Source: JAHBTB01 sp964451255
GTDB lineage: Bacteria; Armatimonadota; Fimbriimonadia; Fimbriimonadales; Fimbriimonadaceae
Assembly (NCBI GenBank): GCA_964451255.1
Contig: CAYVHL010000001.1
Coordinates: forward strand, 620,001-684,000
Direction: 5' to 3'
Length of the DNA stretch: 64,000 nucleotides
The notes under the pieces are model-generated. The model ran no database searches and was not told the origin of the DNA. It saw only the letters and a list, made by a program, of their open reading frames with translations. A program made the translations under genes and the position numbers. Positions 7,250 through 16,884 of this stretch are shown here, piece by piece. The stretch's first letter is position 1; every line of letters starts with the position of its first letter.

Positions 7250-9757
7250 CTACTTGGCCACCCACTGTTGGATACCGGCCGACCAGTCCTTCTGCAAGGT
7301 CACCTCAAGACGCAGCCCGGTGGTCTTGACCGGCTCGAAACGGACGGTGTTGAACTGGTCCTTGGCGGTGCCAAAAGTGGCCGTCGTCTTGACCGGCGAC
7401 CAAGCTCCTGAGCCGTCCTTGTACTCGAGTTTCCATGACGCGGGCACCCGGCATTCGCCGACACCCGTGTCGTCAAACCAGTAGAGGCGGCATTCGGACA
7501 AGGTGGCCGCCTGTTCGAACGAGTACTCGACCCATTCGGTCGTGCCCTTCTTCGGCCACCAGTGGAAGAAGTCTCCCTGCTGTCCCGACGCCTTGACGTC
7601 GTGCATGTCGTTGATGGATTCGAGCCCGGTGCCTCCAGACGATGTGACTTTGGCCGTCGCATAGACCGGGACAACCTTTGGCATCGGGTGCGAAGCCGCT
7701 TCGGTCGCCGCTAGCCACACCGCCATCTCGTTCTTGCCCCGGTTCGCCCAATCAGCGTAGGGCACCATCGTCAATTGCACAGGGCGACGCTCCAGCGTTC
7801 CGTCCTCCTCCCGGTAGATCTGGGCCGCCTGGCCCTGCAACACGACGACTCCGCCGAGCAGGTCGGGCTTCCAGACGGGCTTGAGCTTGGTGTCCTGCGA
7901 GGCGACCAGGTTAGCGACGTGCCCGCCAGGCACGTCGCGGCCCTCGACGCAGTAGACGATTGGCCCGCGCTGGAAGGCGACGAGCCCACGGTCAGCCATG
8001 ACTTTGTCGTCCGCCCGGACCTCGCGGACGCCCATCGGCAACTCGAGTTCGACGACATCACCTTTCGACCACGGACGGCTGAGCGTCGCATAGCCGTCCT
8101 CGATGGCCACATTCACAGGCTTGCCGTTCACTTTGAGTACGACTCGGGCCCCATCCGCTGACTCAAAGCCATAGAGTCCACCGGGTGACGCCACGTTTCG
8201 TGCCCACCCCGGGATTCTCAGTTTCAAGTTGTAGACGGCCCGTTTGGAGGGTTCGACCTTCACTTTCACCGAACCGTCCCACGGATATTTGGTCTCCTGG
8301 GTCACCTTCAGGCTGCCGCCGGAGGGCATCTTGATGTCGGCCCTGCTACCGACATACAGGTTCACATAGAGATCCTTCCCCTTGACGGCGTACACGTAAC
8401 CCGGGACGGAGGCGATAAAGCGTGTGATGTTGCCCGGGCAACACGCGCATCCGAACCAAGGGGATCTTTCGTAGCGGCCGTTGCTGGCCAGCGGGTTCTG
8501 GTAGAAGAAGCTCCTCCCGTCCAGTCCGACGCCGGAAAGGAGGCCGTTGTAAAGGGTGCGCTCCAGCACATCGACATACTTTGAGTCGCCGTGCAAAAGG
8601 AACAGGCGTTGGTTCCAATAGTCGTTGCCGACCGCCGCACACGTCTCTGCGTAAGCGTTTGCGTTCGGTAGCTCGTAGTTGTCGCCGAAGGCCTCGCCAT
8701 TGCCCCGGGCGCCGATTCCACCGGTGACGTAGATCTTCTTATCGACGACGTTGTCCCAAAGGCCGTCGATGGCGTCCACATAGCTTCGGTCGCCAGTCAG
8801 GGCGGCGACGTCGGCCACCCCCGAATAGAGGTAGACGGCACGGACCGCATGGCCGACCGCTTCCTTTTGCTCGAGAACCGGCTTGTGGGCCTGCCAATAT
8901 TCTCCGCCCCCACCACGGCTGTCGATAAAAAACTTGGCGAGGTCGAGGTACTCCGGCCGCCCCGTCGCCCGATACATCTTCGCCAGACCCATCTCGACGA
9001 TTTCATGCCCTGGCCATATCTTGCGCTTGCCTGGCCCGAAGGTGCGGACGAGCAGGTCGGCGCTCTTCTCGGCGATTCTAAGGAGACTGGTCTTACCGGT
9101 AGCCTGGTAGTGGGCGACGGCCGCCTCATACAGGTGGCCGCAGTTGTACAACTCGTGGCTCTGTTGCTCCTCGTTCACCCACCTTTCCGCTCCTGACCAA
9201 GCGTGCGGATGCTTGGGGTTGATGGTCCGTGCCGGATAGAGGAAGCCGTCCGGCTCCTGGGCGGCCCCGATCTTCTTGATCAATTCGTCCAGGTATGCGT
9301 CCAGCTTCGGGTCGGGTTTGACCGCAAGGCAGTAGGAGGCCCCTTCCAGCACCTTGTAGACGTCGGTGTCGTCAAACGGATAGCCCGGGAGCGGTTTCCC
9401 GGTCGGATCTTGCCCCGCCAAGGTTTCGGCAGCGTGGACGAAGTTGGCGACACGTCCAGTGTCCTCGCACTGCTTGAAGGCATAGGGGACGGTGACTGTC
9501 CGGTTGGTCTCGATGCGGGGCGCCCAAAAACCATCGTCGATGTGGACGTCGGTGAACGGGACGGGTTGGATCGGATAGTCCAGTCCAGGCAACGGCCAGG
9601 GTGTGTGCCCCGGACCGGGCGCCACGGTGACCGATGCGATCAAAGCGATCAAGATACTCAAGCTTGTCTTGTACCTCAGCTTGGCTAACGGCGCAGTCGC
9701 TGGGGTCTCCAATGTTAGACTCACATGTGGAATGAGTGCCGTGCTCGCCGCCGTCAT
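7250..9757 (-). CDS. Secreted GH127 beta-L-arabinofuranosidase-like enzyme (DUF1680) with C-terminal F5/8-type domain
   Basis: Predicted exported glycosidase of 835 residues. The catalytic domain shows the GH127 zinc site: Glu and Cys in AYAETCAAVG (about residue 370) and the Cys pair in FGCACCPGN (about residues 437-441), where one Cys acts as nucleophile in characterised GH127 enzymes. About residues 700-835 (DDTGVGECRVPASWKLEYKD and similar) look like an F5/8 type C or CBM32 domain. The hydrophobic signal (SILIALIASVTVA) begins about 33 residues in. A TTG at 9661 would place it at the N-terminus and avoid the 26 bp overlap with the divergent gene, so the ATG at 9757 is only the outer limit. 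Confidence 0.85.
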   Translation of the reverse strand: MTAASTALIPHVSLTLETPATAPLAKLRYKTSLSILIALIASVTVAPGPGHTPWPLPGLDYPIQPVPFTDVHIDDGFWAPRIETNRTVTVPYAFKQCEDTGRVANFVHAAETLAGQDPTGKPLPGYPFDDTDVYKVLEGASYCLAVKPDPKLDAYLDELIKKIGAAQEPDGFLYPARTINPKHPHAWSGAERWVNEEQQSHELYNCGHLYEAAVAHYQATGKTSLLRIAEKSADLLVRTFGPGKRKIWPGHEIVEMGLAKMYRATGRPEYLDLAKFFIDSRGGGGEYWQAHKPVLEQKEAVGHAVRAVYLYSGVADVAALTGDRSYVDAIDGLWDNVVDKKIYVTGGIGARGNGEAFGDNYELPNANAYAETCAAVGNDYWNQRLFLLHGDSKYVDVLERTLYNGLLSGVGLDGRSFFYQNPLASNGRYERSPWFGCACCPGNITRFIASVPGYVYAVKGKDLYVNLYVGSRADIKMPSGGSLKVTQETKYPWDGSVKVKVEPSKRAVYNLKLRIPGWARNVASPGGLYGFESADGARVVLKVNGKPVNVAIEDGYATLSRPWSKGDVVELELPMGVREVRADDKVMADRGLVAFQRGPIVYCVEGRDVPGGHVANLVASQDTKLKPVWKPDLLGGVVVLQGQAAQIYREEDGTLERRPVQLTMVPYADWANRGKNEMAVWLAATEAASHPMPKVVPVYATAKVTSSGGTGLESINDMHDVKASGQQGDFFHWWPKKGTTEWVEYSFEQAATLSECRLYWFDDTGVGECRVPASWKLEYKDGSGAWSPVKTTATFGTAKDQFNTVRFEPVKTTGLRLEVTLQKDWSAGIQQWVAK

Positions 9758-10532
9758 CGCCGTCGCCCTGCAACCGCAAAGGACAACCGGGCCTCACGAC
9801 CCGGTGACAGCGCCGCCCAAGAGCTTGGCTCAAGATGGCTTCTACACCAAGTGCGTCTACTTCGACGGCCTGCCGATCATCGCGTCAGCGAAAGTTGACG
9901 ACAGGGCTCTGCACGGGGTGGTCTTTCTGATCGGCAACATGGTCGCAAAGGCAGACAAGCGTTTGATCCCGTCCCTGGTCAAGAGGGGCAGCCACTTCTC
10001 AATCATAGGCAAGGACCAGGGCCAGACGGACCTCCCGGAATACGCCGACCTCCGCCACGATCCGAATACCGACTGGAACAAACGCGCCAGGGGACTGGGC
10101 GGGCTCGTGACGAGCTGCGGCGAGGAGAACCTTCTCGAACTGGATACCGACCGCTACCGCGGCGAGAGCATCTGTGTCCACGAGTTCTCCCACACCTTGG
10201 CAAGCGAGGGCTTCTCAATCATTGACCCCACCTACAGAAGAGACTTACGGGCCGCGTTCAAGCACGCGACCGAAAGCGGCTTATGGAAGAACACCTACTC
10301 GGCGACCAACGAAGACGAATACTGGGCCGAAGGCGTGCAAGCGTATTTCGACTGTTGCCAGTCTGCGACGCCGCCCAACGGCGTGCACAACGAAGTCGCC
10401 AACCGGAAGGGACTTGAAAAGTACGACCCCATGCTTTTCCGCCTTGTCGACCGATGCTTTGGTTCAAACCCATGGCGTTACGAAGGCAAATACAATTCGG
10501 GAGGAGCCTCGCAAAGCTTCACAAGTCAATAA
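9732..10532 (+). CDS. Secreted HExxH zinc metallopeptidase-like protein
   Basis: Protein of 266 residues with a short signal sequence (MSAVLAAVIAVAL). A gluzincin-type motif, CVHEFSHTLASEG (His-Glu-x-x-His near residue 150), is followed some 45 residues later by EYWAEGVQAYFDCC, where the Glu is the expected third zinc ligand. The Trp-Ala-Glu-Gly-x-Gln-Ala-Tyr-Phe pattern resembles the anthrax-lethal-factor-like peptidase group found in environmental bacteria. The upstream open frame back to 9603 overlaps the GH127 coding strand and is probably not translated. Substrate unknown. Divergent from GH127 and convergent with the GH63 gene. Confidence 0.7.
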   Translation: MSAVLAAVIAVALQPQRTTGPHDPVTAPPKSLAQDGFYTKCVYFDGLPIIASAKVDDRALHGVVFLIGNMVAKADKRLIPSLVKRGSHFSIIGKDQGQTDLPEYADLRHDPNTDWNKRARGLGGLVTSCGEENLLELDTDRYRGESICVHEFSHTLASEGFSIIDPTYRRDLRAAFKHATESGLWKNTYSATNEDEYWAEGVQAYFDCCQSATPPNGVHNEVANRKGLEKYDPMLFRLVDRCFGSNPWRYEGKYNSGGASQSFTSQ

Positions 10533-10567
10533 GGTCTCTCAACAAAGTCTCGGATCAATGACCGAAC

Positions 10568-13183
10568 TCACGCCCAGATCGCTCGTTGGTCGATCAGCTT
10601 TGCGACAAGGCTGGTCCAGCCCGTTTGATGGCTAGCACCCAAGCCTCGGCCCGTATCTCCGTGGAAGTACTCAAAGAAAAGCAGATAATCGTTCCAAAGA
10701 GGATCCTCTGCATACCTAGGGTTTTCATGGACCGGTCTCTTATGGTGGGCATCCGCGATAAACAACGAACTGAGCCTCGCCGAGAGGTCAAGGGAAACCT
10801 TCCATAAGTCTGCGTACTTTCCAGATCCAGTTGGATACTCCACCTTCCAGTCGTCACCAAGATACCAATGGTGCTTCTGAATAGATTCGATCAAGAGAAA
10901 GTTGATGGGAAACCAAATCGGCCCACGCCAGTTGGAGTTCCCACCAAAGAGGCCGGTCGACGATTCGCCCGGCTCATAGTCAATGGTGTGGCTCTGGCCA
11001 CCGATCGAGATGGTGTAGGGTTTGCTGCCCAGTTCCTTTGAAAGGGACCTTATGCCATACGGAGACAGGAACTGGTCTTCCGCTAACATGCTCTCAAGGA
11101 CCCGCCGCAGTCGGTCAGGGGGCACGAGAGACAGAACGCGGCGCTCGCCTTGACCGGTCTCTTCGACAGACCCAAAGTGAGAAAGAAGCTCCGGTTTATG
11201 CCTGACGAACCACTCCATCCTGGCTCTGAAGCCTGACATCTTCTCCAAATCGCCGGGTTCGATCGTGGTGACCGCCATCAAAGGTATCAGGCCCACAACA
11301 CTCTTTGCCTTGACCGGTTCATGCCAACCGCTGTCGGACTTGACGACATCGTAATAGAATCCGTCTTCTTCATCCCAAAGGCCTTGTTCATAGACGGCCT
11401 TGGCGATGTAGACGAAGTGCTCAAAGAACTTCGACGCCACGTCGTCGTAGGCGGGGTCCACACGGGCTAGTTCGATGGCGATGGAAAGCATGTTGAGGCA
11501 AAACATCGCCATCCAACTTGTTGTGTCCGACTGTTCGAGGACGATCCCAGAGGCAATCGGCGAGTTGCGATCGAACACGCCTATGTTGTCCAGGCCCATG
11601 AATCCGCCCTCGAACAAGTTGTTGCCACCGGCGTCCTTACGGTTCACCCACCATGTGAAGTTGAGAAGCAGCTTGTTGAAGACCCGCTTGAGAAACTCAA
11701 TGTCGCCGCTTCCTCCTTTCAACCGTCGTTCTATCGTGAAGACACGATATGCGGCCCAGGCATGCACCGGTGGGTTGACATCGCCAAACGCCCACTCATA
11801 AGCAGGTATCTGGCCGTTCGGGTGCATGTACCATTCTCGGAGCAAGAGCAAGAGCTGTTCTTTGGCGAACTTGGGGTCGACCAAAGTCATGGGGACTGTA
11901 TGGAACGCAAGGTCCCAAGCGGCGAACCACGGGTACTCCCACTTGTCGGGCATGGAAAGGACTTCGCCGGCGTCAAAGTGGATCCAGCCCGAGTTCCGGT
12001 CACCGTGCCCGAGTGGCGGTTTGGGGCAGACCGGGTCGCCCTGCCTCCAACGCTGGACGTCGTAGCGATAGAACTGCTTGCTCCAAAGGAGGCCAGCCAG
12101 CGCACATCTCTGGACGTGCTTCATTTGCTTGCCGGGGGCGACGATCACTTCGTCATAGAACTCGTCCGCCTCTGCCTTTGCCTTTGCGACGAGGTCATCG
12201 AACGCCAAGCCAAAGGGCTCCTCGAACTCTCTCGGAGAGAGCCTCGCCCGCACAGATCGGCTTTCGCCCGGCTTCAGGTGGATCTTGTAGAGACCACAAG
12301 CCTTTGTCCCCGACTTGGCGGGGTTCACAGCACCTTCGTCGTTATGGAGCACGTAGCGGTCAAAGGCGTCCTTGACAAAGGGTTGTTGGTTCTTCGTTCC
12401 AAATAGGCGTTCGCTGTTCGTTTCGTTCTCTGTGAAGAGGACATCTTGTGGTTCCTCCATGTAGAACCACATCGTGCCGTGGCGTGTTGATCGGAATTTG
12501 ATCTGGCCAGGGCCCACTTGGGAAAGTCTCTCGACGTGCGTCTCGCCACCCCAAGACCACCGGTTGCGAGACCACAGGTGCGGCAAGACCCAGATGTCGG
12601 CGGCCTCAGGGCCTTGGTTTGTCACATGCCACTTGAAGAGAAGGTCGTCCGGATCTGCCTTGGCAAACTCGATGACAACGTCGAAGAACCGGTTCTCGTC
12701 GAAAACCCCGGTGTCCAAAATCTCATATTCTCGATCTGTCTGGCCCCGAGAGCGGTTCGTCTCCACGATGTCCAGGTAAGGAAATGCCGCTTGCGGATAG
12801 CGGTAGACCATCTTCATGTAGGAGTGGGTCGGCGTCCCGTCCACATGGAAGTAGATCTCCTTGACGTCCTCGCCATGGTTCCCCTCGCGGTTCGTCAGGC
12901 CGAAGAGCCGCTCCTTCAGGATTGGGTCGCGGCCGTTCCACAAGGCTACGGCCACGTGGACCGCGCCCGACCGGTCACAGAACCCGCCGATCCCGTCTTC
13001 TCCCCAGCGATAGGCGCGCGACCTTGCCTGGTCGTGGGGAAAGTAGTTCCAGGCGTCACCGTTGGCGGAATAGTCCTCGCGCACGGTCCCCCACTGTCGG
13101 TCGCTGACATAGGGGCCCCAGCGGTGCCAAGGGGCGTCCGGCGCGTCGTTCTCTTCAAGTCGCTTATGTTCTGCGGTCGCCAC
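10568..13183 (-). CDS. GH63/MGH1-like glucosidase
   Basis: Large cytoplasmic protein of 871 residues with no signal peptide, matching the bacterial glucosidase group related to mannosylglycerate hydrolase (MGH1-like alpha/alpha toroid). Diagnostic segments are WGPYVSDRQWGTVREDYSANGDAWNYFPHDQARSRAYRWGEDG in the first 60 residues, WEYPWFAAWDLAFHTVPM with the expected acidic catalytic surroundings, FEGGFMGLDNIGVFDR, and FGGNSNWRGPIWFPINFL. The SDR gene ends 3 bp upstream on the same strand, suggesting co-transcription. It probably releases glucose or mannose from an intracellular oligosaccharide or compatible solute. Exact substrate cannot be read from sequence. Confidence 0.85.
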   Translation of the reverse strand: MATAEHKRLEENDAPDAPWHRWGPYVSDRQWGTVREDYSANGDAWNYFPHDQARSRAYRWGEDGIGGFCDRSGAVHVAVALWNGRDPILKERLFGLTNREGNHGEDVKEIYFHVDGTPTHSYMKMVYRYPQAAFPYLDIVETNRSRGQTDREYEILDTGVFDENRFFDVVIEFAKADPDDLLFKWHVTNQGPEAADIWVLPHLWSRNRWSWGGETHVERLSQVGPGQIKFRSTRHGTMWFYMEEPQDVLFTENETNSERLFGTKNQQPFVKDAFDRYVLHNDEGAVNPAKSGTKACGLYKIHLKPGESRSVRARLSPREFEEPFGLAFDDLVAKAKAEADEFYDEVIVAPGKQMKHVQRCALAGLLWSKQFYRYDVQRWRQGDPVCPKPPLGHGDRNSGWIHFDAGEVLSMPDKWEYPWFAAWDLAFHTVPMTLVDPKFAKEQLLLLLREWYMHPNGQIPAYEWAFGDVNPPVHAWAAYRVFTIERRLKGGSGDIEFLKRVFNKLLLNFTWWVNRKDAGGNNLFEGGFMGLDNIGVFDRNSPIASGIVLEQSDTTSWMAMFCLNMLSIAIELARVDPAYDDVASKFFEHFVYIAKAVYEQGLWDEEDGFYYDVVKSDSGWHEPVKAKSVVGLIPLMAVTTIEPGDLEKMSGFRARMEWFVRHKPELLSHFGSVEETGQGERRVLSLVPPDRLRRVLESMLAEDQFLSPYGIRSLSKELGSKPYTISIGGQSHTIDYEPGESSTGLFGGNSNWRGPIWFPINFLLIESIQKHHWYLGDDWKVEYPTGSGKYADLWKVSLDLSARLSSLFIADAHHKRPVHENPRYAEDPLWNDYLLFFEYFHGDTGRGLGASHQTGWTSLVAKLIDQRAIWA

Positions 13184-13186
13184 GGT

Positions 13187-13993
13187 CTAGCCTCCTGTCG
13201 CAAAACCTTCGCAGAGGCACATGCCGCCGTCGACGAAGATCGTCGTCCCCACGATGTAGTCGCTGGCGTCGGAGGCGAGGAACACACATGCCTGACCGAT
13301 GTCGTCGGGAATTCCCACCCGATTGCAGGGGATCAGACTCAAGAGCTTGGCCTCAGCCTCGGCAGTGTCCCATGCGGGACGGTTGATCGGCGTGGCGATC
13401 GCCCCTGGCGCGATCGAGTTCACCCGTATCCTCCTCCCCGAGACCTCCTGGGCGATCGACTGCATCATGAGCTTGATGCCGCCCTTGGAACCCGCGTAGT
13501 TCACATGTCCCGCCCACGGGATGACCTCGTGGACGGAGCTCATGCAGATGACCTTTCCAAGCGCCTTCGAGACATCGTGCATGCCGCGACGGTCAAACTC
13601 CTTGACCACCTCCCGAACGCAGAGGAACTGGCCCTTGAAGTTCACGTTCATGACCGTGTCCCATTGGGCGACGGTCATCTCGGTCAGTTTCGCGTCGCGC
13701 TGTAGGCCAGCGTTGGCTACCAAGATATCGATAGTGCCGAACTCGGCGACCACCTGCCGCACCATGGCGGCGACCTGGTCTTCCTGACTGACGTCCGCCA
13801 TGACCGCAGTGGCCCTGCCACCCGCACCCTTGATCTGGTCGACGACCACTTGCGCTTCCTCGGGCCTGACGACGTAATTGACCGCCACCGCCGCCCCGGC
13901 CGCGGCCAAGTGTCGGGCACACCCTTCACCGATGCCGGAGTTCGCGCCTGTTACTAATGCGACCTGACCGGCCAAGGGCGAGTGTGGATACAT
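13187..13993 (-). CDS. SDR-family oxidoreductase (glucose 1-dehydrogenase-like)
   Basis: Classical short-chain dehydrogenase of 268 residues: cofactor motif TGANSGIGEG, DVS at the adenine pocket, VANAG, catalytic Ser in CMSSVHE, YAGSK with the Tyr and Lys, and PGAIATPIN. The tail DYIVGTTIFVDGGMCL is typical of glucose 1-dehydrogenases in this family. The frame is open back to 14200, but the ATG at 13993 fits family length and has AGGTGGAAC upstream. ATG at 14041 is an alternative. It lies directly upstream of the GH63-like gene, so oxidation of the sugar released by that enzyme is a plausible but unproven role. Confidence 0.88.
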   Translation of the reverse strand: MYPHSPLAGQVALVTGANSGIGEGCARHLAAAGAAVAVNYVVRPEEAQVVVDQIKGAGGRATAVMADVSQEDQVAAMVRQVVAEFGTIDILVANAGLQRDAKLTEMTVAQWDTVMNVNFKGQFLCVREVVKEFDRRGMHDVSKALGKVICMSSVHEVIPWAGHVNYAGSKGGIKLMMQSIAQEVSGRRIRVNSIAPGAIATPINRPAWDTAEAEAKLLSLIPCNRVGIPDDIGQACVFLASDASDYIVGTTIFVDGGMCLCEGFATGG

Positions 13994-14184
13994 TTCACTG
14001 AGTTCCACCTGGCGTTGCTGGTTGTATTCCGGTAGCCGCATGGTTCCATTCAACCTGATTGGCTGGGACACGACTCCAATGGCCTGGTTCTGGACAGCGC
14101 GACTTAGACAATTCTTAGGCGTCCCGCTTGCTCCACTCCCACTCAAACCCGCGGCATCCTGGTGACCGGCATAATCTGGGGCAC

Positions 14185-16257
14185 ATGTCACTGACGGCAA
14201 TGCTTATCGGAATTTGTTCGATGGTCGGCCGACAGGCCACCATCGGTGAAAAGACGCTTGTCGTGTGGGCCGCACCGGCCAACCTGACCGATCGCGGCGG
14301 AAGCGCGCTGACCCTGGAAGGCGACGGCGGCACCTTTGACGGGGTGGTGTTCGGCGAGATCACCCCCGGCAAGTGGATGGCAGGCAGCGACAACTTTAGC
14401 CGCACCCTGAGGGACCAGTCTGCCTATCGGGCCGAGGCACGGCCTGGCGTAACCACTCAAATCGCTATCGTCTACCGAGGGAAGACGGTCACGCTCTATC
14501 GCAATGGCCAAGAAGTCTCCTCGTACGCGGTTCCGATGTCACAACGGTTCTCCGTCGAGAGTTCTGCGGTGTTGATCGGCAGGCGGCACACCGCCGCTGC
14601 CCCTCGCGCCCGGGACTTCATTGGCACGGTCGACGAGGCCCGGATATACGACAGGGCGCTTACAGCCGGTCAAGTGGCCAGCCTCAAACGGCATGTCGCC
14701 GATCTGCCCGCACCCTATGCTTGGTGGGACTTTGCCGACGGTCGGGTGTCGGATAAGACCGGGCGTTTCCCCGCGACCACCGTCTTCGGCGGTGCACGGG
14801 TCGTCGGGGGCAAACTGCACCTAGACCGGGAGGGAGACTATCTCATGGCCGAGACCGCGCACGCCGACTTGACACCCGCCGAGACCAACCGGGCCTTCCG
14901 AGAGAAACTGCTCCATGACCGTTACCGGCCCGGATACCACTTCGTGATCCCCGAGGGGGTGGCGATGCCCTTCGACCCGAACGGCGCGATCTATTGGAAG
15001 GGCCAGTATCACCTCTTCTACATCTACCAAGACCATCTCGGCCATAACTGGGGGCACGTCAGCAGCACCGACCTCTTCCACTGGCGCAACCACCCGACCG
15101 GGTTGCAGGTGGGCATGTTCAGCGGCAACTGCTTCGTCAACAAGGACGGTGTGCCGACCTTGTGCTATCACCAAGTCGACCAGGGCAACGCCATGGCGGT
15201 CGCGCTTGACGACAATTTGGACACATGGTCGAAGCTCAAGACCAACCCGATCACGCCCAAGCTCAAGCCGGGCGATCCGGCTGAGGGCAAGTACCGATCC
15301 TGGGACCCTTACGGCTGGGTGGAGGGCGGCGACTACTACGCCATCTTCGGTGGAGAGCACCCTGCGGTGGTCAAGTCCAAGACCCTGGGCGGGCCTTGGA
15401 GCTACGTCGGGGACCTGATGGCCAACACGGTGCCGGGAGTCTCGATCAACGAGGACGTCTCGTGCGCCGACTTCTTCGAGCTCGGCGGCAAACGTGTCTT
15501 GCTCTGCATCTCCCACCGCCTGGGCGCCCGCTACTACGTCGGAGACTGGGACGGCAAGCAGTTCCACCCAGAAGTACATGAACGGATGAGTTGGAACGAC
15601 AACTCCTTTTTTGCCCCTGAAAGCCTGATTGACGACAAGGGTCGCAGGATCATGTGGTCTTGGATATTCGACAAGCCCAGCTTCGGAGTCAGGGGTGACG
15701 CCGGATGGTCGGGCACGATGAGCCTTCCCCGCGTGCTGACCCTCGGCCCCGACAGCCGATTGCGAATGGACGTGCCCAAAGAGATCGAACGCCTGCGATA
15801 CAACCCGGTCGACTTCGGCCGCAGGGTCGTGGACGGTCAGGACGTTACTTTGGACAAGGTCAAGGGCGGCTCTCTGGAGGTCATCGTGACGACGAAAGCC
15901 CCTTCCCACGGCCGCGTCGGTCTCAAGGTCTGCTGTGACGATGGCATGGAGACGACCCCCGTCTACTACGACGCGGACACGAAGAAGTTGGTCGTGGACG
16001 CCAGCCACTCCTCTGAGGCAGGCTCAGACACTGGCCTGGAGGCCGGCCCCCTGGATCTGAAACCAGGCGAGGACCTCACCCTACGGGTCTTTGTCGACAA
16101 GTCGGTCGTCGAGGTCTTCGCCAACGGACTTCAGGCCGTCATGCGACGGGTCTACCCTTCAGCGGACAACCCGCTCGGTGTGCGGCTCTTTGCCACGGGC
16201 AAAGCAGAGTTTTCAAGCGTCAAAGCTTGGCAAATGATGCCTTCCAACCCATACTGA
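14185..16257 (+). CDS. GH32-family glycosidase with N-terminal LamG/concanavalin-like domain
   Basis: Predicted exported fructan- or sucrose-type hydrolase, 690 residues. After a weak signal (MSLTAMLIGICSMVG), residues about 25-190 form a LamG-like lectin domain (VTLYRNGQEVSSYAVP, FIGTVDEARIYDRALTAGQV). The GH32 beta-propeller begins at YHFVIPEG, with FDPNG (Asp264) in place of the usual WMNDPNG, and RSWDPYGW around residue 373 for the RDP motif. The ECP motif is replaced by EDVSCADFF (Glu423, Cys427), so the general acid is not in its usual place. A C-terminal beta-sandwich ends with SVVEVFANG. ATG at 14185 follows CTGGGGCAC, and a CATAAT lies at 14170. Confidence 0.82.
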   Translation: MSLTAMLIGICSMVGRQATIGEKTLVVWAAPANLTDRGGSALTLEGDGGTFDGVVFGEITPGKWMAGSDNFSRTLRDQSAYRAEARPGVTTQIAIVYRGKTVTLYRNGQEVSSYAVPMSQRFSVESSAVLIGRRHTAAAPRARDFIGTVDEARIYDRALTAGQVASLKRHVADLPAPYAWWDFADGRVSDKTGRFPATTVFGGARVVGGKLHLDREGDYLMAETAHADLTPAETNRAFREKLLHDRYRPGYHFVIPEGVAMPFDPNGAIYWKGQYHLFYIYQDHLGHNWGHVSSTDLFHWRNHPTGLQVGMFSGNCFVNKDGVPTLCYHQVDQGNAMAVALDDNLDTWSKLKTNPITPKLKPGDPAEGKYRSWDPYGWVEGGDYYAIFGGEHPAVVKSKTLGGPWSYVGDLMANTVPGVSINEDVSCADFFELGGKRVLLCISHRLGARYYVGDWDGKQFHPEVHERMSWNDNSFFAPESLIDDKGRRIMWSWIFDKPSFGVRGDAGWSGTMSLPRVLTLGPDSRLRMDVPKEIERLRYNPVDFGRRVVDGQDVTLDKVKGGSLEVIVTTKAPSHGRVGLKVCCDDGMETTPVYYDADTKKLVVDASHSSEAGSDTGLEAGPLDLKPGEDLTLRVFVDKSVVEVFANGLQAVMRRVYPSADNPLGVRLFATGKAEFSSVKAWQMMPSNPY

Positions 16258-16260
16258 GCC

Positions 16261-16821
16261 ATGTTCACGGTCAAGCCGCTGGATCAAGACACTTGGGCCG
16301 CGTTCGACAAGTTCGTTGAAGGCGAAGGCGGCGTCTGGGACGGCTGCTGGTGCATCGGTTTCCATTTAGACCCGCAGGGGCCAAGGGGTCAGTGCCGACC
16401 CTATCGGGAGACCAAGCATCGGCTGGTCTGTGAGGGCCGGGCCCAAGCAGCAGTGGTCTTTGAGGGCGAGGATGCGATCGGCTGGTGCCAGTTCGGCAGA
16501 ACCGAGGAACTCCCTAATATCAAGAACCGCAAGAACTACGAGGCCTCATTGACTGAGCTGCCGGACTGGCGGATTCCCTGCTTTTATGTGGGCAAGCGCC
16601 ATCGGAAGAAGGGCGTCGCAAACCTCGCGTTGCACGCCGCCTTGGAGATGATCGGGCAACTTGGCGGTGGCGTGGTGGAGGCCTATCCGTTCGTCGTGGA
16701 GGGGATCAAGACCTCGTCCTCGTTCCTGCACGGCGGGACGGTGGACATGTTCCTCAGAGAGGGTTTTGAAATTGATCGGCAAATTGGAAAGACGCAGTGG
16801 GTCGTCAGGAAGAAGATTTAA
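16261..16821 (+). CDS. GNAT-family N-acetyltransferase
   Basis: Cytoplasmic protein of 186 residues starting 3 bp after the GH32 stop, so probably in the same transcript. It has GCWCIGFH near residue 30, then the GNAT core EDAIGWCQFGRTEELPNI, and PCFYVGKRHRKKGVANLALHAALEMI with the Arg/Gly-rich acetyl-CoA loop, then GGGVVEAYPF. The WDGCWCIGFH opening is common in a large uncharacterised GNAT subgroup. The acceptor is unknown, and the link to GH32 is positional only. Confidence 0.85.
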   Translation: MFTVKPLDQDTWAAFDKFVEGEGGVWDGCWCIGFHLDPQGPRGQCRPYRETKHRLVCEGRAQAAVVFEGEDAIGWCQFGRTEELPNIKNRKNYEASLTELPDWRIPCFYVGKRHRKKGVANLALHAALEMIGQLGGGVVEAYPFVVEGIKTSSSFLHGGTVDMFLREGFEIDRQIGKTQWVVRKKI

Positions 16822-16884
16822 CTCCTCTCTGAATGCCGATTTGGTCTCTGACAAGTCCGAAGACAGTCGTGGCATGATGGACGC

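Noticed and set aside
12518..16008. Antisense frames of nearly 400 codons opposite the GH63, SDR and GH32 genes.
   Set aside because: Same GC-driven antisense effect; the sense proteins have clear family motifs and sensible starts.
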